Assembly (NCBI GenBank): GCA_028280815.1
Contig: JANQLC010000011.1
Location: forward strand, 1 to 61,089
Source of the DNA: Flavobacteriales bacterium
GTDB lineage: Bacteria > Bacteroidota > Bacteroidia > Flavobacteriales > JANQLC01
Length of the DNA stretch: 61,089 bases
Direction: 5' to 3'
Within the stretch, counting starts at the first letter, position 1. Every line of letters begins with the position of its first letter. Shown piece by piece: positions 53,673 through 61,089 of the stretch. The notes beneath the pieces were generated by a model. It saw nothing but the letters and a program-made list of their open reading frames with translations. It made no database searches and was not told where the DNA came from. A program made the translations under genes and the position numbers.

Positions 53673-53867
53673 TCAGTTGTAAAATACGATTTTAATCACG
53701 TATAGCAAAAAGACGAGCACCAGCATACTGAGAAGCAGCATGCGGACGCCCTTGTAATACTTGCGGTGTATCCTGAGGTCTCTCCGATAAGCCCAGCGCA
53801 AGGAAATTAGAAAGATCGATAGGAAGACCATGGCAAACACGCGCTGCCCGACGCTGAATTCACTCAT
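53673..53867 (-). CDS. Small conserved two-helix membrane protein
   Basis: A 64-residue protein with two hydrophobic helices (VFAMVFLSIFLISLRWAYRR and MLLLSMLVLVFLLYVIKIVF) joined by a basic loop (RDLRIHRKYYKGVR). I recall similar small proteins with FSVGQRxFA and LHRKYYK motifs in Bacteroidota genomes, with no known function. It lies 76 bp downstream of ilvE on the same strand. Confidence 0.75.
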   Translation of the reverse strand: MSEFSVGQRVFAMVFLSIFLISLRWAYRRDLRIHRKYYKGVRMLLLSMLVLVFLLYVIKIVFYN

Positions 53868-53943
53868 AGTCCGCCGATCTCATTGTATTTTACTCAGACT
53901 ACCGGACAAATAGCAGCCGACCTGGCATCTTCTTCGATTGGCA

Positions 53944-54993
53944 TCACACCACCCTTAGGCGCCAGCCGAATGGATCGGCAGCCCGGTTGTACTGTATATC
54001 CAATATTTTCTCTTTCATACACTTGCCATAGGATTGACGACCCAAATCGGGCAGGCGAATATCCAAGCCCTTGCCATGCAGTGCGCTTATGGGGCTGACC
54101 ACCGCTGCCGTACCACAACCAAAAACTTCTCGCAGCCTTCCCTCGCGGTGGGCGGCTGCGATCTCATCTGAGGAGATCAGGCGTTGTTCGAGCTGAATGC
54201 CCTCCCTTTCAGCCAGCGCAATAATGCTCTTTCGGGTTACACCATCCAGAATTCGATCGCTGGCCGGGGGGGTGACCAACGTATCACCGAGGCGGAAAAA
54301 CACGTTCATCGTACCGGCTTCTTCCACATAGCCATGCGAAGCGGCATCTGTCCAAACCACCTGGTCGTAACCCTCTTTAATCGCCAATGCCGTGGGGTAA
54401 AGCGCACCGGCATAGTTACCAGCAGCCTTGGCATAGCCGGTACCACCGCTGGCGGCTCGGCTGTACTTCTGCTCGATAACTACCTTGAGCGGTTTCTCAT
54501 AATAGGCACCAACTGGGCTGCAAACCACACAAAAGCGATAGGTTTTAGAGGGCTTGGCCCGCAATTCCTCTTGTGTCGCGATCAAAAAAGGACGTATGTA
54601 TAGCGAATGGCCAAATCTACGGGGTACCCAATCGCTATCCAATTTCACTAAGGTTTTCAAGCCTTCCATAAAGATTTCTGTAGGGAGTACAGGCATCTGC
54701 AGGCGTTCTGCAGAGCGATTCAGGCGTTTCGCATTTTCATCTGGGCGGAATAGGAAAATGGAGTCACGCGCATCCCGATAGGCTTTTAAGCCTTCAAAAA
54801 CCGCTTGTCCATAATGGAAAACACTCGATGAAGGCGCCATATACCAACTGCCATAAGGTTTTATTTCGGGGCGTTGCCAGGCCTCACTCGCATAATCGCA
54901 AACCAACATATGGTCTGAAAAGAGATGCCCGAACGGGATGCTGTCTTCATCGAACGCAGTTATTCTACTGTGCTGCGTTTTGGTTATCTTCAT
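53944..54993 (-). CDS. ilvE: Branched-chain amino acid aminotransferase
   Basis: PLP enzyme (fold type IV) interconverting Leu, Ile, Val and their 2-oxoacids. The 349 residues carry SVFHYGQAVFEGLKAYR, FRPDENAKRLNRSAERL, the PLP lysine in TGYAKAAGNYAGALYPT, WTDAASHGYVEEAGTMNVFF and GCGTAAVVSPISAL. Its 2-oxoacid products are substrates of the type of E1 dehydrogenase encoded at 18.2-20.7 kb, although the genes are far apart. Confidence 0.95.
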   Translation of the reverse strand: MKITKTQHSRITAFDEDSIPFGHLFSDHMLVCDYASEAWQRPEIKPYGSWYMAPSSSVFHYGQAVFEGLKAYRDARDSIFLFRPDENAKRLNRSAERLQMPVLPTEIFMEGLKTLVKLDSDWVPRRFGHSLYIRPFLIATQEELRAKPSKTYRFCVVCSPVGAYYEKPLKVVIEQKYSRAASGGTGYAKAAGNYAGALYPTALAIKEGYDQVVWTDAASHGYVEEAGTMNVFFRLGDTLVTPPASDRILDGVTRKSIIALAEREGIQLEQRLISSDEIAAAHREGRLREVFGCGTAAVVSPISALHGKGLDIRLPDLGRQSYGKCMKEKILDIQYNRAADPFGWRLRVV

Positions 54994-55284
54994 GCCGTAA
55001 ATTTTAAGTCATCGATAATCCAGGCGATAAATGTAGCAAATTTTCACCCTTGTTGGAAAAGCGAGGCAAAGCAAGGCGAAATAATAGGGACCCCACACGG
55101 TGGGATGCCCCTGCACAAGGCCAGCCCTTCATTTCGGCAGAGACGAGGTCACACTGTAACGGCGCCGCTTGCTGATGGGCTTGCCGAGGTATTGGCCCAC
55201 CGCTTACCGACTGTTTTTAGCACCCTGTCCCAGGGGCACATACAAACGGATTTCAAATCATAACTTCGCGGCAAATAAGTGCTT

Positions 55285-56001
55285 ATGGAATGGTTTGAAA
55301 ACTGGTTTAACACCCCCTATTACCACCTTTTATACGAGAACCGAAACCATTCCGAAGCGGAATTTTTTATCGAAAACATCGCGCGATACTTAGGATTAAA
55401 GAAAGGACAGCGCATATTGGACTTGCCCTGTGGCAAGGGCCGACATGCTAGGATTCTCCATAGACGGGGTTTAGATGTGACGGGGGTCGATCTCTCCAAG
55501 CGCAACATCGAAGCAGCCAAAAGATTTGAAAATCCAAACCTGCGTTTCTTCGTGCACGATATGCGCAAGCCCTTGGCCGAGCAGTATGATGTCGTTCTCA
55601 ATCTCTTTACCAGTTTCGGTTATTTCAAATCCGAAAGGGACAATCAAAAGGCTTTTGGCAACTTAGTCCAGGCGGTGGCAACGGGTGGCACCCTTCTGAT
55701 AGATTTTATAAATGTGGAAAAGCTAAGGGCAAATGTGGTAGCCCATGAAGTCGTACAACGCGGCGACTTGACTTTTCACCTGACGAGGCGCATCGAAGAG
55801 GGTTTTATCAGCAAGGCGATAAAATTCACAGATCGAGGACGGCGATACGCCTATGAGGAACGGGTCAAATGCCTGACCCTTACAGATTTTAAACGCTATT
55901 TAAAGCCGACGAGGCTCAGGTTAAAAGCCCTCTTCGGAAGCTACGACCTGAGAACTTTTGATGAAAAAACCTCAGACCGTTTGCTCCTCTTGGCCGATTG
56001 A
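55285..56001 (+). CDS. Class I SAM-dependent methyltransferase
   Basis: A 238-residue Rossmann-fold methyltransferase. Motif I is ILDLPCGKGRHARILHRRGL, followed by VTGVDLSKRNIEAAKRF, then LRFFVHDMRKPLAEQYDVVL. The leading EWFENWFNTPYYHLLYENR is a feature of a Bacteroidota group of unknown substrate. The ATG at 55285 is preferred to GTG 55279. TAACTTCG at 55261-55268, one mismatch from the -7 box, is a possible promoter. Confidence 0.87.
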   Translation: MEWFENWFNTPYYHLLYENRNHSEAEFFIENIARYLGLKKGQRILDLPCGKGRHARILHRRGLDVTGVDLSKRNIEAAKRFENPNLRFFVHDMRKPLAEQYDVVLNLFTSFGYFKSERDNQKAFGNLVQAVATGGTLLIDFINVEKLRANVVAHEVVQRGDLTFHLTRRIEEGFISKAIKFTDRGRRYAYEERVKCLTLTDFKRYLKPTRLRLKALFGSYDLRTFDEKTSDRLLLLAD

Positions 56002-56092
56002 GTCAGTCGCATAATCCCTATATTAGCAGCGGTAAAAACCGCTCAGAGACAAATCAAACAGATGATAAAAGCGTCGATCAACTAAGCGAATC

Positions 56093-56776
56093 ATGGTTTA
56101 CCTATTGCTCGTAGCATCTGTACTGGTCGGAGCAGCCTTAGCCTTCTCGTTTCAGGCTAAATTTCAGCCCCATCTCAATACCCTACTCACCCTGAGCGGT
56201 GGATTCTTACTCGCTGTAACGCTAAGTGAGATGTTACCCGAATCTTATGTTTCAATGGGGAAGCAGGCCGCTTTTTGGGTCGTAGTGGGTTGGCTGATTC
56301 AAATTGTAATCGAGTCCTTTTCACAGGGTTTTGAACACGGCCACGCCGCGCATTTCACCGATCAAAACAGGCGCATTGTGATTACAGCACTTTTTGTACA
56401 CGCCATCTTTGACGGAATACCCGCACGCAGTCACCCGTATTTTTTGTATGCCGTTTTACTCCACAAAATCCCGATAAGCTTTATGCTGGTAGGGCTGCTG
56501 ATGCGCGAGCGGGTTTCAAAAATGCAGCTGTTCCTGTCGCTGGGCGTTTTTGCGGCGGCGGCACCGCTGGGCGCTTACTTAGATACCCTATACTGGTTTG
56601 TCAAAAACCAAAGGGCCATCCTTGCCACAGCTTCTGGTGCGTTCTTACAAATCTCTGCCACGATCTTACTCGAGAGCACCGGGAAACACCACCAGATCAA
56701 GCGGGTAAAAGCCATAGCCTTGCTCATCGGCCTATCCCTGGGACTGATCGGCTTGTGGCATGGGGCAGCTGACTGA
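56093..56776 (+). CDS. ZIP-family metal transporter
   Basis: A 227-residue inner-membrane protein with about seven to eight helices. GGFLLAVTLSEMLPESYVSM, a His-rich loop (EHGHAAHF), LFVHAIFDGIPARSH and VLLHKIPISFMLVGL are ZIP-type metal-site helices (HxxxDG and HKIP). It probably imports Zn2+ or another divalent metal. It lies 91 bp after the methyltransferase gene. Confidence 0.88.
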   Translation: MVYLLLVASVLVGAALAFSFQAKFQPHLNTLLTLSGGFLLAVTLSEMLPESYVSMGKQAAFWVVVGWLIQIVIESFSQGFEHGHAAHFTDQNRRIVITALFVHAIFDGIPARSHPYFLYAVLLHKIPISFMLVGLLMRERVSKMQLFLSLGVFAAAAPLGAYLDTLYWFVKNQRAILATASGAFLQISATILLESTGKHHQIKRVKAIALLIGLSLGLIGLWHGAAD

Positions 56777-56962
56777 AGTCATCTGTTCACCCGGGCTTCA
56801 AATAAAGCCCGATAGGGTTATCGAATGCTGTAGTCTCATCAGTCTTTTTCAACTTTTGAGGAAAGATAGGGATAGATGGGCTGGAGTCTGCGAAGCTCGA
56901 GATCAAATCCAATTAAAAGCAGCAGTCCACTTGGGTTGGCGTCATGGACTTGGGCTATCGAT

Positions 56963-57700
56963 TCACTCAAAACGGATAATACCCCGTACGATTGCCAATG
57001 CGCAGACCTCTTCCAAGCGCAGATCAAAAGGCTCGTAGTCCGCATTGTCGCTTACACACTTGACGTGATTTTCCAATTCCGATTTCCGAATTCGCTTTAC
57101 CACGCCTCCCTGTATGGTATCCAACACATATACCTTATTCCACTGAAAAAAGGTGTCCAACGGCAATTTTTTACAAGCGACCGCATCGCCACTCCGATAT
57201 TCTGGTGACATCGAATTGTCCTTTACCTTGACCATAAAATCAACTTTCGACTCATCAAAATCAGGCACTGAGTAAGTTTGAGATTCGTGTTCAGCCAACC
57301 GAAAGTCTGCTGTCCCCCAGCTTGCCATAGCTTCAACCGGTATTAACGGGACACCTTTTTGTCCAGCAGTCCGGTAAATCGCAAGGCCTTCTGCCGCCGC
57401 ATCCAACTCCCGTCCCTTCGCGTACCGCTCGCGTTCCGAAGATTTCTCCCCCAAATCACAAGTGTCTCTACCCCGAGGTTCTTCCAGCTCGAGTAACATA
57501 TCTGCTCCAGGTATGCCCAATACCCATTTAAGGTTAATATCTGGATAATTCAGCGCTATTTTTTCCAAAATCGAACTCCCTACTCCCACATTTCCGGTGA
57601 TTATCTTGTTTATATATTGTTGCGATACACCAATTTTCTCAGCGAATTCTTTTTGTGTAATACCTTTAAAATCAATTACTTTTCTTAAATTATTTCGCAT
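56963..57700 (-). CDS. XRE-type repressor with S24 (LexA/CI-like) peptidase domain
   Basis: A 245-residue regulator. Residues 5-65 form an HTH_3 domain (GITQKEFAEKIGVSQQYINK). The C-terminal half is an S24 fold with the catalytic Ser in KDNSMSPEYRSGD and the Lys in GGVVKRIRKSE. An Ala/Trp-Gly region (AMASWGTADF) may be the self-cleavage site. Such proteins repress phage or stress genes until RecA-stimulated cleavage. It diverges from a small gene at 57888, with two dyads between them, a phage-immunity-like layout, but no other phage genes are seen. Confidence 0.88.
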   Translation of the reverse strand: MRNNLRKVIDFKGITQKEFAEKIGVSQQYINKIITGNVGVGSSILEKIALNYPDINLKWVLGIPGADMLLELEEPRGRDTCDLGEKSSERERYAKGRELDAAAEGLAIYRTAGQKGVPLIPVEAMASWGTADFRLAEHESQTYSVPDFDESKVDFMVKVKDNSMSPEYRSGDAVACKKLPLDTFFQWNKVYVLDTIQGGVVKRIRKSELENHVKCVSDNADYEPFDLRLEEVCALAIVRGIIRFE

Positions 57701-57713
57701 AACTCACATTCTT

Positions 57714-57745
57714 AAAGATTAAATAAAGACCGAGTATTAATCTTT
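57714..57745. promoter_or_regulatory. Dyad 1 between the S24 repressor and the divergent gene
   Basis: AAAGATTAA (57714-57722) and TTAATCTTT (57737-57745) form a perfect 9-bp inverted repeat with a 14-base spacer, 14 bases upstream of the repressor ATG. Candidate operator for self-repression. Confidence 0.5.
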
Positions 57746-57768
57746 TTAGCTTACTTTACGCTCCTAAG

Positions 57769-57798
57769 TTGTATATTTGTTCTGTAGTATATATACAA
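57769..57798. promoter_or_regulatory. Dyad 2 overlapping the promoter of the divergent gene
   Basis: TTGTATAT (57769-57776) and ATATACAA (57791-57798) form a perfect 8-bp inverted repeat, again with a 14-base spacer. It overlaps a perfect -7 box TATATTTG (57772-57779) reading toward 57888, so a bound repressor would block that promoter. Confidence 0.55.
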
Positions 57799-57887
57799 CA
57801 AGTCAAAGGTAGAAAAAATGGAGAAGATTGCACGGTGTTTATCCATTTCAACTCATAGACTCAAACCAGCATTTCAAATTAGAAGCT

Positions 57888-58187
57888 ATGGCACTATTTA
57901 AAAAAAGGCATTTTGGAAAACCGATAAGCGGGCAGCTTTCCGGTTATCTCATAGCGCATACCAGTTGTCTCGACCGCTCAAAGGCATCCGTAAAGACCGA
58001 GGTGAGCACGTCGACCATTCGAGATGTGATTTACAGGCGCAACCCAGTGACCGAGAACAACGCGAAGGCTATTGTGGAGTTAATGCGGATTGCCGTACAT
58101 AACTGCATACACAACATCGAGAAGGCTACAGAGGCAAAGAAGCACCTACAGATATTACTGAGCGAAGAACGTCCAGCCAGAGCCTAA
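57888..58187 (+). CDS. Small protein divergent from the S24 repressor
   Basis: A 99-residue protein from ATG 57888 (MALFKKRHFGKPISGQLSGY). Its middle, KTEVSTSTIRDVIYRRNPVT, looks like a short helix-turn-helix, followed by NNAKAIVELMRIAVHN. No named family is recognised. By position it resembles the first gene controlled by a phage-type repressor, such as a Cro- or cII-like regulator. The frame is open to 57828, but the extra 20 residues are not convincing. Confidence 0.6.
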   Translation: MALFKKRHFGKPISGQLSGYLIAHTSCLDRSKASVKTEVSTSTIRDVIYRRNPVTENNAKAIVELMRIAVHNCIHNIEKATEAKKHLQILLSEERPARA

Positions 58188-58494
58188 ACTCGAATACAGA
58201 TCGTGCGCTGAACCCAGTTGAACCCGGATCTCGCACCCGGTGGTGACGCTTTTCCTCTTGAATGATGGGCTCAAAAACAAAGGAAATGGATACATCGGCA
58301 TAGGGGCGGGTCGATATCCGTCTAAGCTTAAAAGAATCGAGTAGGCCCTAAGCATCGGATTGACCAAAGCTGGGACAGCTCAGGCGCCAAACTCTCTGTT
58401 GGGATTTATACATGCCTACCCCTTGGCTCGATGAGCCTTGGTCGTCCTTTTCCCATTGTCCAAAGCCTATCCTTCATTTCAGGTACAGGCAAAC
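58188..58494. other. Intergenic stretch before the ferritin stop
   Basis: About 300 bp between convergent genes. I see no gene, tRNA or strong terminator in it. Confidence 0.4.
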
Positions 58495-59013
58495 TCAAAG
58501 GGTTTTATCGACTGCACTTTTTGCCCCCAAGTTGCGAATATCATTATCGAATAAGTATAGTCCGCCCCCTTTTTCATCACCGATCAGATTGATTTTATCG
58601 AGGATTAAACGAGCCAAGGCCTCTTCTTCGATTTGCTCAGAAACATACCACTGCAAGAAATTATGGGTCGCGTGGTCCTTCTCATTCAAAGCGATTTCCA
58701 CCAGGTTGTTGATACTTCTTGAGACGAGCACCTCGTGCTCCAAAAGCAACTTAAACATCTGCTTCATGGTTCCAAAAGAAGTACTCGGTGTGCGCAGCGC
58801 ACAGATTATCGCGTGCCCGCCGCGCTCATTGATGTAGCGCACCAGTTTTAACATATGAGCCCGTTCCTCATCACTGTGTTTGTACATAAAATCGGCTACG
58901 CCTTCCATCCCCTGGGTTTCAGCCCAGGAAGCCATCGCCAGGTAGGTTTGTGAGGACTCCGCCTCCAGGGTTACCTGTTTATTGAGCGCGTTTAAAATTT
59001 TGTCACTTAGCAT
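58495..59013 (-). CDS. ftnA: Bacterial non-heme ferritin
   Basis: A 172-residue four-helix iron-storage protein that oxidises Fe2+ and stores it in a 24-mer. Ferroxidase-centre residues are in EAESSQTYLAMASWAETQGM and YKHSDEERAHMLKLVRYINE, with WYVSEQIEEEALARLILDKI in helix D. The start is placed at ATG 59013 (MLSDKILNALNKQV), the family N-terminus; upstream codons are atypical. It is preceded on the same strand by the DUF6913-like gene. Confidence 0.94.
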   Translation of the reverse strand: MLSDKILNALNKQVTLEAESSQTYLAMASWAETQGMEGVADFMYKHSDEERAHMLKLVRYINERGGHAIICALRTPSTSFGTMKQMFKLLLEHEVLVSRSINNLVEIALNEKDHATHNFLQWYVSEQIEEEALARLILDKINLIGDEKGGGLYLFDNDIRNLGAKSAVDKTL

Positions 59014-59099
59014 AATTACCCGATTTTGTATTCTCAATTCACCTCTTCTTTTAAGACTTTTACTCAACCCACCCCACAACTTCTCGCCTTGAGAGGCGA

Positions 59100-59657
59100 T
59101 TAGGAATCGGCAGACGCCACTTGTATATGCCTTAAGTAGTCAAAAATACTTCGGTTGTACTGGCCGTAATCCACCTCCTGCAAATGTACTACAAAATCAC
59201 AATCCTCACGCGCTGCTTTCCCCACAGCATAGCCCACTTTTACAGCTGCTTTCACAAGCTTCAAAATGCGCTTCAAATAGCGGTTATTCCCATCCGAATA
59301 ATCGACCAAAACGTCGTAAGGCTTGTCCAGCAGCTCCTTCAGCTCACTGCTCCTCGGCATCCCCTTCCAATTAAAATCTCTCCGTGTAAAATGATCGCAA
59401 CGAAAATCCTTTAACCCCGATCCGTTCATCACCAACACCTTGCTGAAAAGCAGGGGCAAACCCATATCCCTGGCTCGTCTGGCAAAGGCCACAGCCGCCC
59501 GAAAAGCGCCTTCACCAGCACCCTTCCAATCTACTAAAAAGAGTGAGGAACCCAGCTCTTCATACCTAAAATCCCGGTGCGCAGTCGAATTCGTCTCAGC
59601 GCGACCCCGCACTTCAGCCTCTGCAAGATTAAAAAAGAATGCCTTCAGATTTACCAT
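59100..59657 (-). CDS. DUF6913-like protein of unknown function
   Basis: A 185-residue cytoplasmic-looking protein without signal or membrane segment. The pattern KDFRCDHFTRRDFNWKGMPR, then LLDKPYDVLVDYSDGNNRYL, LVKAAVKVGYAVG and a C-terminal NRSIFDYLRHI, resembles a Bacteroidota-restricted family I know as DUF6913. The role is unknown. It lies upstream of ferritin, 86 bp away, on the same strand. Confidence 0.75.
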   Translation of the reverse strand: MVNLKAFFFNLAEAEVRGRAETNSTAHRDFRYEELGSSLFLVDWKGAGEGAFRAAVAFARRARDMGLPLLFSKVLVMNGSGLKDFRCDHFTRRDFNWKGMPRSSELKELLDKPYDVLVDYSDGNNRYLKRILKLVKAAVKVGYAVGKAAREDCDFVVHLQEVDYGQYNRSIFDYLRHIQVASADS

Positions 59658-60182
59658 CCTTCAATGGGTTACCCGAGTTAGAAAGCGACTTACACCATGT
59701 AAAATTACCGCTATTTGTTCACTTACCCCACATCCTTCAACAGCTGTTTTGAGGGACAAATCGCGCTTTACCCTGCAAAGACCTACCGATACAGGTCATA
59801 GCTTTACAGAGCGCCAAGCCATATCTTGCGAAGCTGAGCTCACACTTGCAGCGCTTTAACCCCACTCCGTCAGTAGCGACTCAGAAAGATCCCATACAAA
59901 AATTCACAGAGTTGAGCGCGAGCTCATGGGAATCGATGTGGCGCGCACCCATCTTTCACGACCTCTGCCGGTGGCAATCGGCTAATCCAATATGCAATCC
60001 CATGTTTCATATAGTTTTATCAGGGAGAGTAACCGCAGCACAGGCTCGCCATTAATATTCTGAGTTTTTACCTGTGCTTTAATGCCCCCCACTGATTCTG
60101 AAATGAACCTTCAGTAAGACAAAGCGATTACTCATAAGTTTGCTCGCTTTCAATTCCGTATTTCCTGGCTTCAGTTCTGTCC
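59658..60182. other. Intergenic stretch without a recognisable gene
   Basis: About 525 bp between the DUF6913-like gene and the right-edge protein. Short frames, for example 59846-60055 on the plus strand, have no features that set them apart from chance. It should hold the promoter of the DUF6913-like gene, but no perfect -7 box is seen. Confidence 0.4.
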
Positions 60183-61089
60183 CTATTTTATATTTTTCCA
60201 CTTATGCAATACAATAAAATCTTCTCCATATACATCTTCTGTAATCTTTACAGTTAATTTTGCCGATTTTTCATTAGAAACAGGCATAAAGTAGAGGGGG
60301 TATTCTTTATTGTGATAGCCTTTCGTGAAATTAAACCAATCTTGTAAATCATCCTTTGTCAACTCCTCCCCCTCCAGTTTCAGTTTCAGTTTTCCATTCT
60401 TTAGAGTAATTTCCGAATGTACAATGTCATTCGAAAGGTTGGTTTCAATAGAGAATTTGATACCATTCCACTTATTTGCATATAATGGGCTGTGCCCATC
60501 ATCAGGCGTAAGCGACATAACAATTCCATTTACCACTACATCAACCGGAACCTCTTTTTTCTCTGCATCCCCGTGCTCAAGCCCAAAGGTAAAGGCCAAA
60601 TGAGCAGTGCCAATCTTTTCCGGTACAAAGGAAAGCGTTATATCCGTTTTCTTTCCGATAGGTATCTCATCACCTGGGCTGTATACCTTCCCTCCGTACG
60701 AAATGATGCCGCCCAAATCACTGGTATAGCTAAGGATTTTTGAAACGTTTTTAGCTTTACCGCTCACTTTGAACTCAATATCAGCCGGGTTTTGTACATC
60801 TTTCGATTCTGTTTCTATATATTCCGCGTCTATTTTTGATGATACCTCGACTTTATAACAGGGATTAACCCTTGCAGACACCTCTATGGGTACTCGCTGT
60901 CCATACCCATCCACAGCTATAAGGTTCAACTTCCAGGAGCTGATCTGCGAATCGCTATAGCTCAACACAAGGGTTTGAGGACCACTTAAGTCGTAAAGCA
61001 TACCAGCTTCTATCTCGTCCCACTTACCCCCTCTCTTCCACATCAATCGTCCACTGGTGCTCGAACCGGTGTATTTCCACCGATAACCG
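60183..61089 (-). CDS. Large protein with Ig-like repeats, 5' end outside the window
   Basis: The frame is open to the last base, so only the C-terminal 302 or so residues are visible. At least two similar beta-rich units occur, each near a Tyr/Gly-rich edge (GGKVYSPGDEIPIGKKTDIT...FVPEKIGTAHLAF, and PLYANKWNGIKFSIETNLSN...YPLYFMPVSNEKSAKLTVKI). The layout resembles the Ig-like fold of Bacteroidota conjugation protein TraQ (DUF3872) and of surface proteins. No C-terminal sorting domain is present; it ends VLHKWKNIK. Function is not assignable. Confidence 0.7.
   Translation of the reverse strand, partial: GYRWKYTGSSTSGRLMWKRGGKWDEIEAGMLYDLSGPQTLVLSYSDSQISSWKLNLIAVDGYGQRVPIEVSARVNPCYKVEVSSKIDAEYIETESKDVQNPADIEFKVSGKAKNVSKILSYTSDLGGIISYGGKVYSPGDEIPIGKKTDITLSFVPEKIGTAHLAFTFGLEHGDAEKKEVPVDVVVNGIVMSLTPDDGHSPLYANKWNGIKFSIETNLSNDIVHSEITLKNGKLKLKLEGEELTKDDLQDWFNFTKGYHNKEYPLYFMPVSNEKSAKLTVKITEDVYGEDFIVLHKWKNIK

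Noticed and set aside
59846-60055. 69-codon plus-strand frame near the right end
   Set aside because: No recognisable features, no promoter box, and a length expected by chance.

Overview
The window looks like a chromosomal segment of a Bacteroidota bacterium of moderate GC. The reasons are outer-membrane receptors with an N-terminal carboxypeptidase-regulatory-like domain, a GLPGLI-family protein, a fused alpha/beta 2-oxoacid dehydrogenase E1, fused MoaC-MoaB, and at least fifteen copies of the Bacteroidota -7 promoter box TAnnTTTG a few to some tens of bases before start codons or tRNAs. Several of those boxes lie inside the longest possible reading frame, so I moved the starts of pfkA, uvrA, the E1 gene, rplS and exbB downstream. 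No class or genus can be fixed from this sequence alone.

Layout. 1-5.2 kb: ergothioneine genes egtB-egtD, glycolytic pfkA-gap, and a small XRE regulator. 5.5-14.6 kb: folD and ffh, a YefM-YoeB toxin-antitoxin pair, argS, uvrA and a LOG-family nucleotide phosphoribohydrolase. 14.7-27.5 kb: an outer-membrane beta-barrel protein with a GLPGLI partner, the E1 gene followed by a tandem repeat, two paralogous TonB-dependent receptors separated by a broken copy of the start of trmD, then trmD and rplS. 27.8-28.5 kb: tRNA-Pro and a probable decayed tyrosine recombinase.

28.7-41.7 kb is the metabolic core. A nine-gene minus-strand operon (moeA, a modE-like remnant, a TSUP permease, mobA, moaD, moeB, moaE, moaCB, moaA) covers most of molybdenum cofactor synthesis. 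It diverges from a plus-strand operon for a periplasmic nitrate reductase (napD, napA, a duplicated tetraheme napB, a tetraheme lipoprotein, a four-cluster Fe-S protein and an NrfD-type membrane subunit). The first operon makes the bis-MGD cofactor and the second makes the enzyme that uses it. NapC, NapG and NapH are absent, so quinol oxidation is probably done by the NrfCD-like module.

41.9-47.6 kb: tRNA-Val, folC, exbD, exbB, nhaD and guaA. 47.7-53.2 kb: guaB sits between two restriction-modification modules. The intact one is a PmeII-type endonuclease with a TSPSY methylase. The other has an intact D12-class methylase but a frameshifted HaeIII-like nuclease and a further nuclease tail. 53.6-61.1 kb: a small membrane protein, ilvE, a methyltransferase, a ZIP transporter, a phage-type S24 repressor divergent from a small protein with two dyads between them, ferritin, a DUF6913-like protein, and a large Ig-like protein running off the right edge.

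A recurring oddity is tandem duplication of gene ends: the 3' end of the E1 gene (86-bp unit), the 3' end of guaB (about 120-bp unit), a 16-bp repeat at the moeA stop codon, and the receptor plus 5'-trmD duplication.
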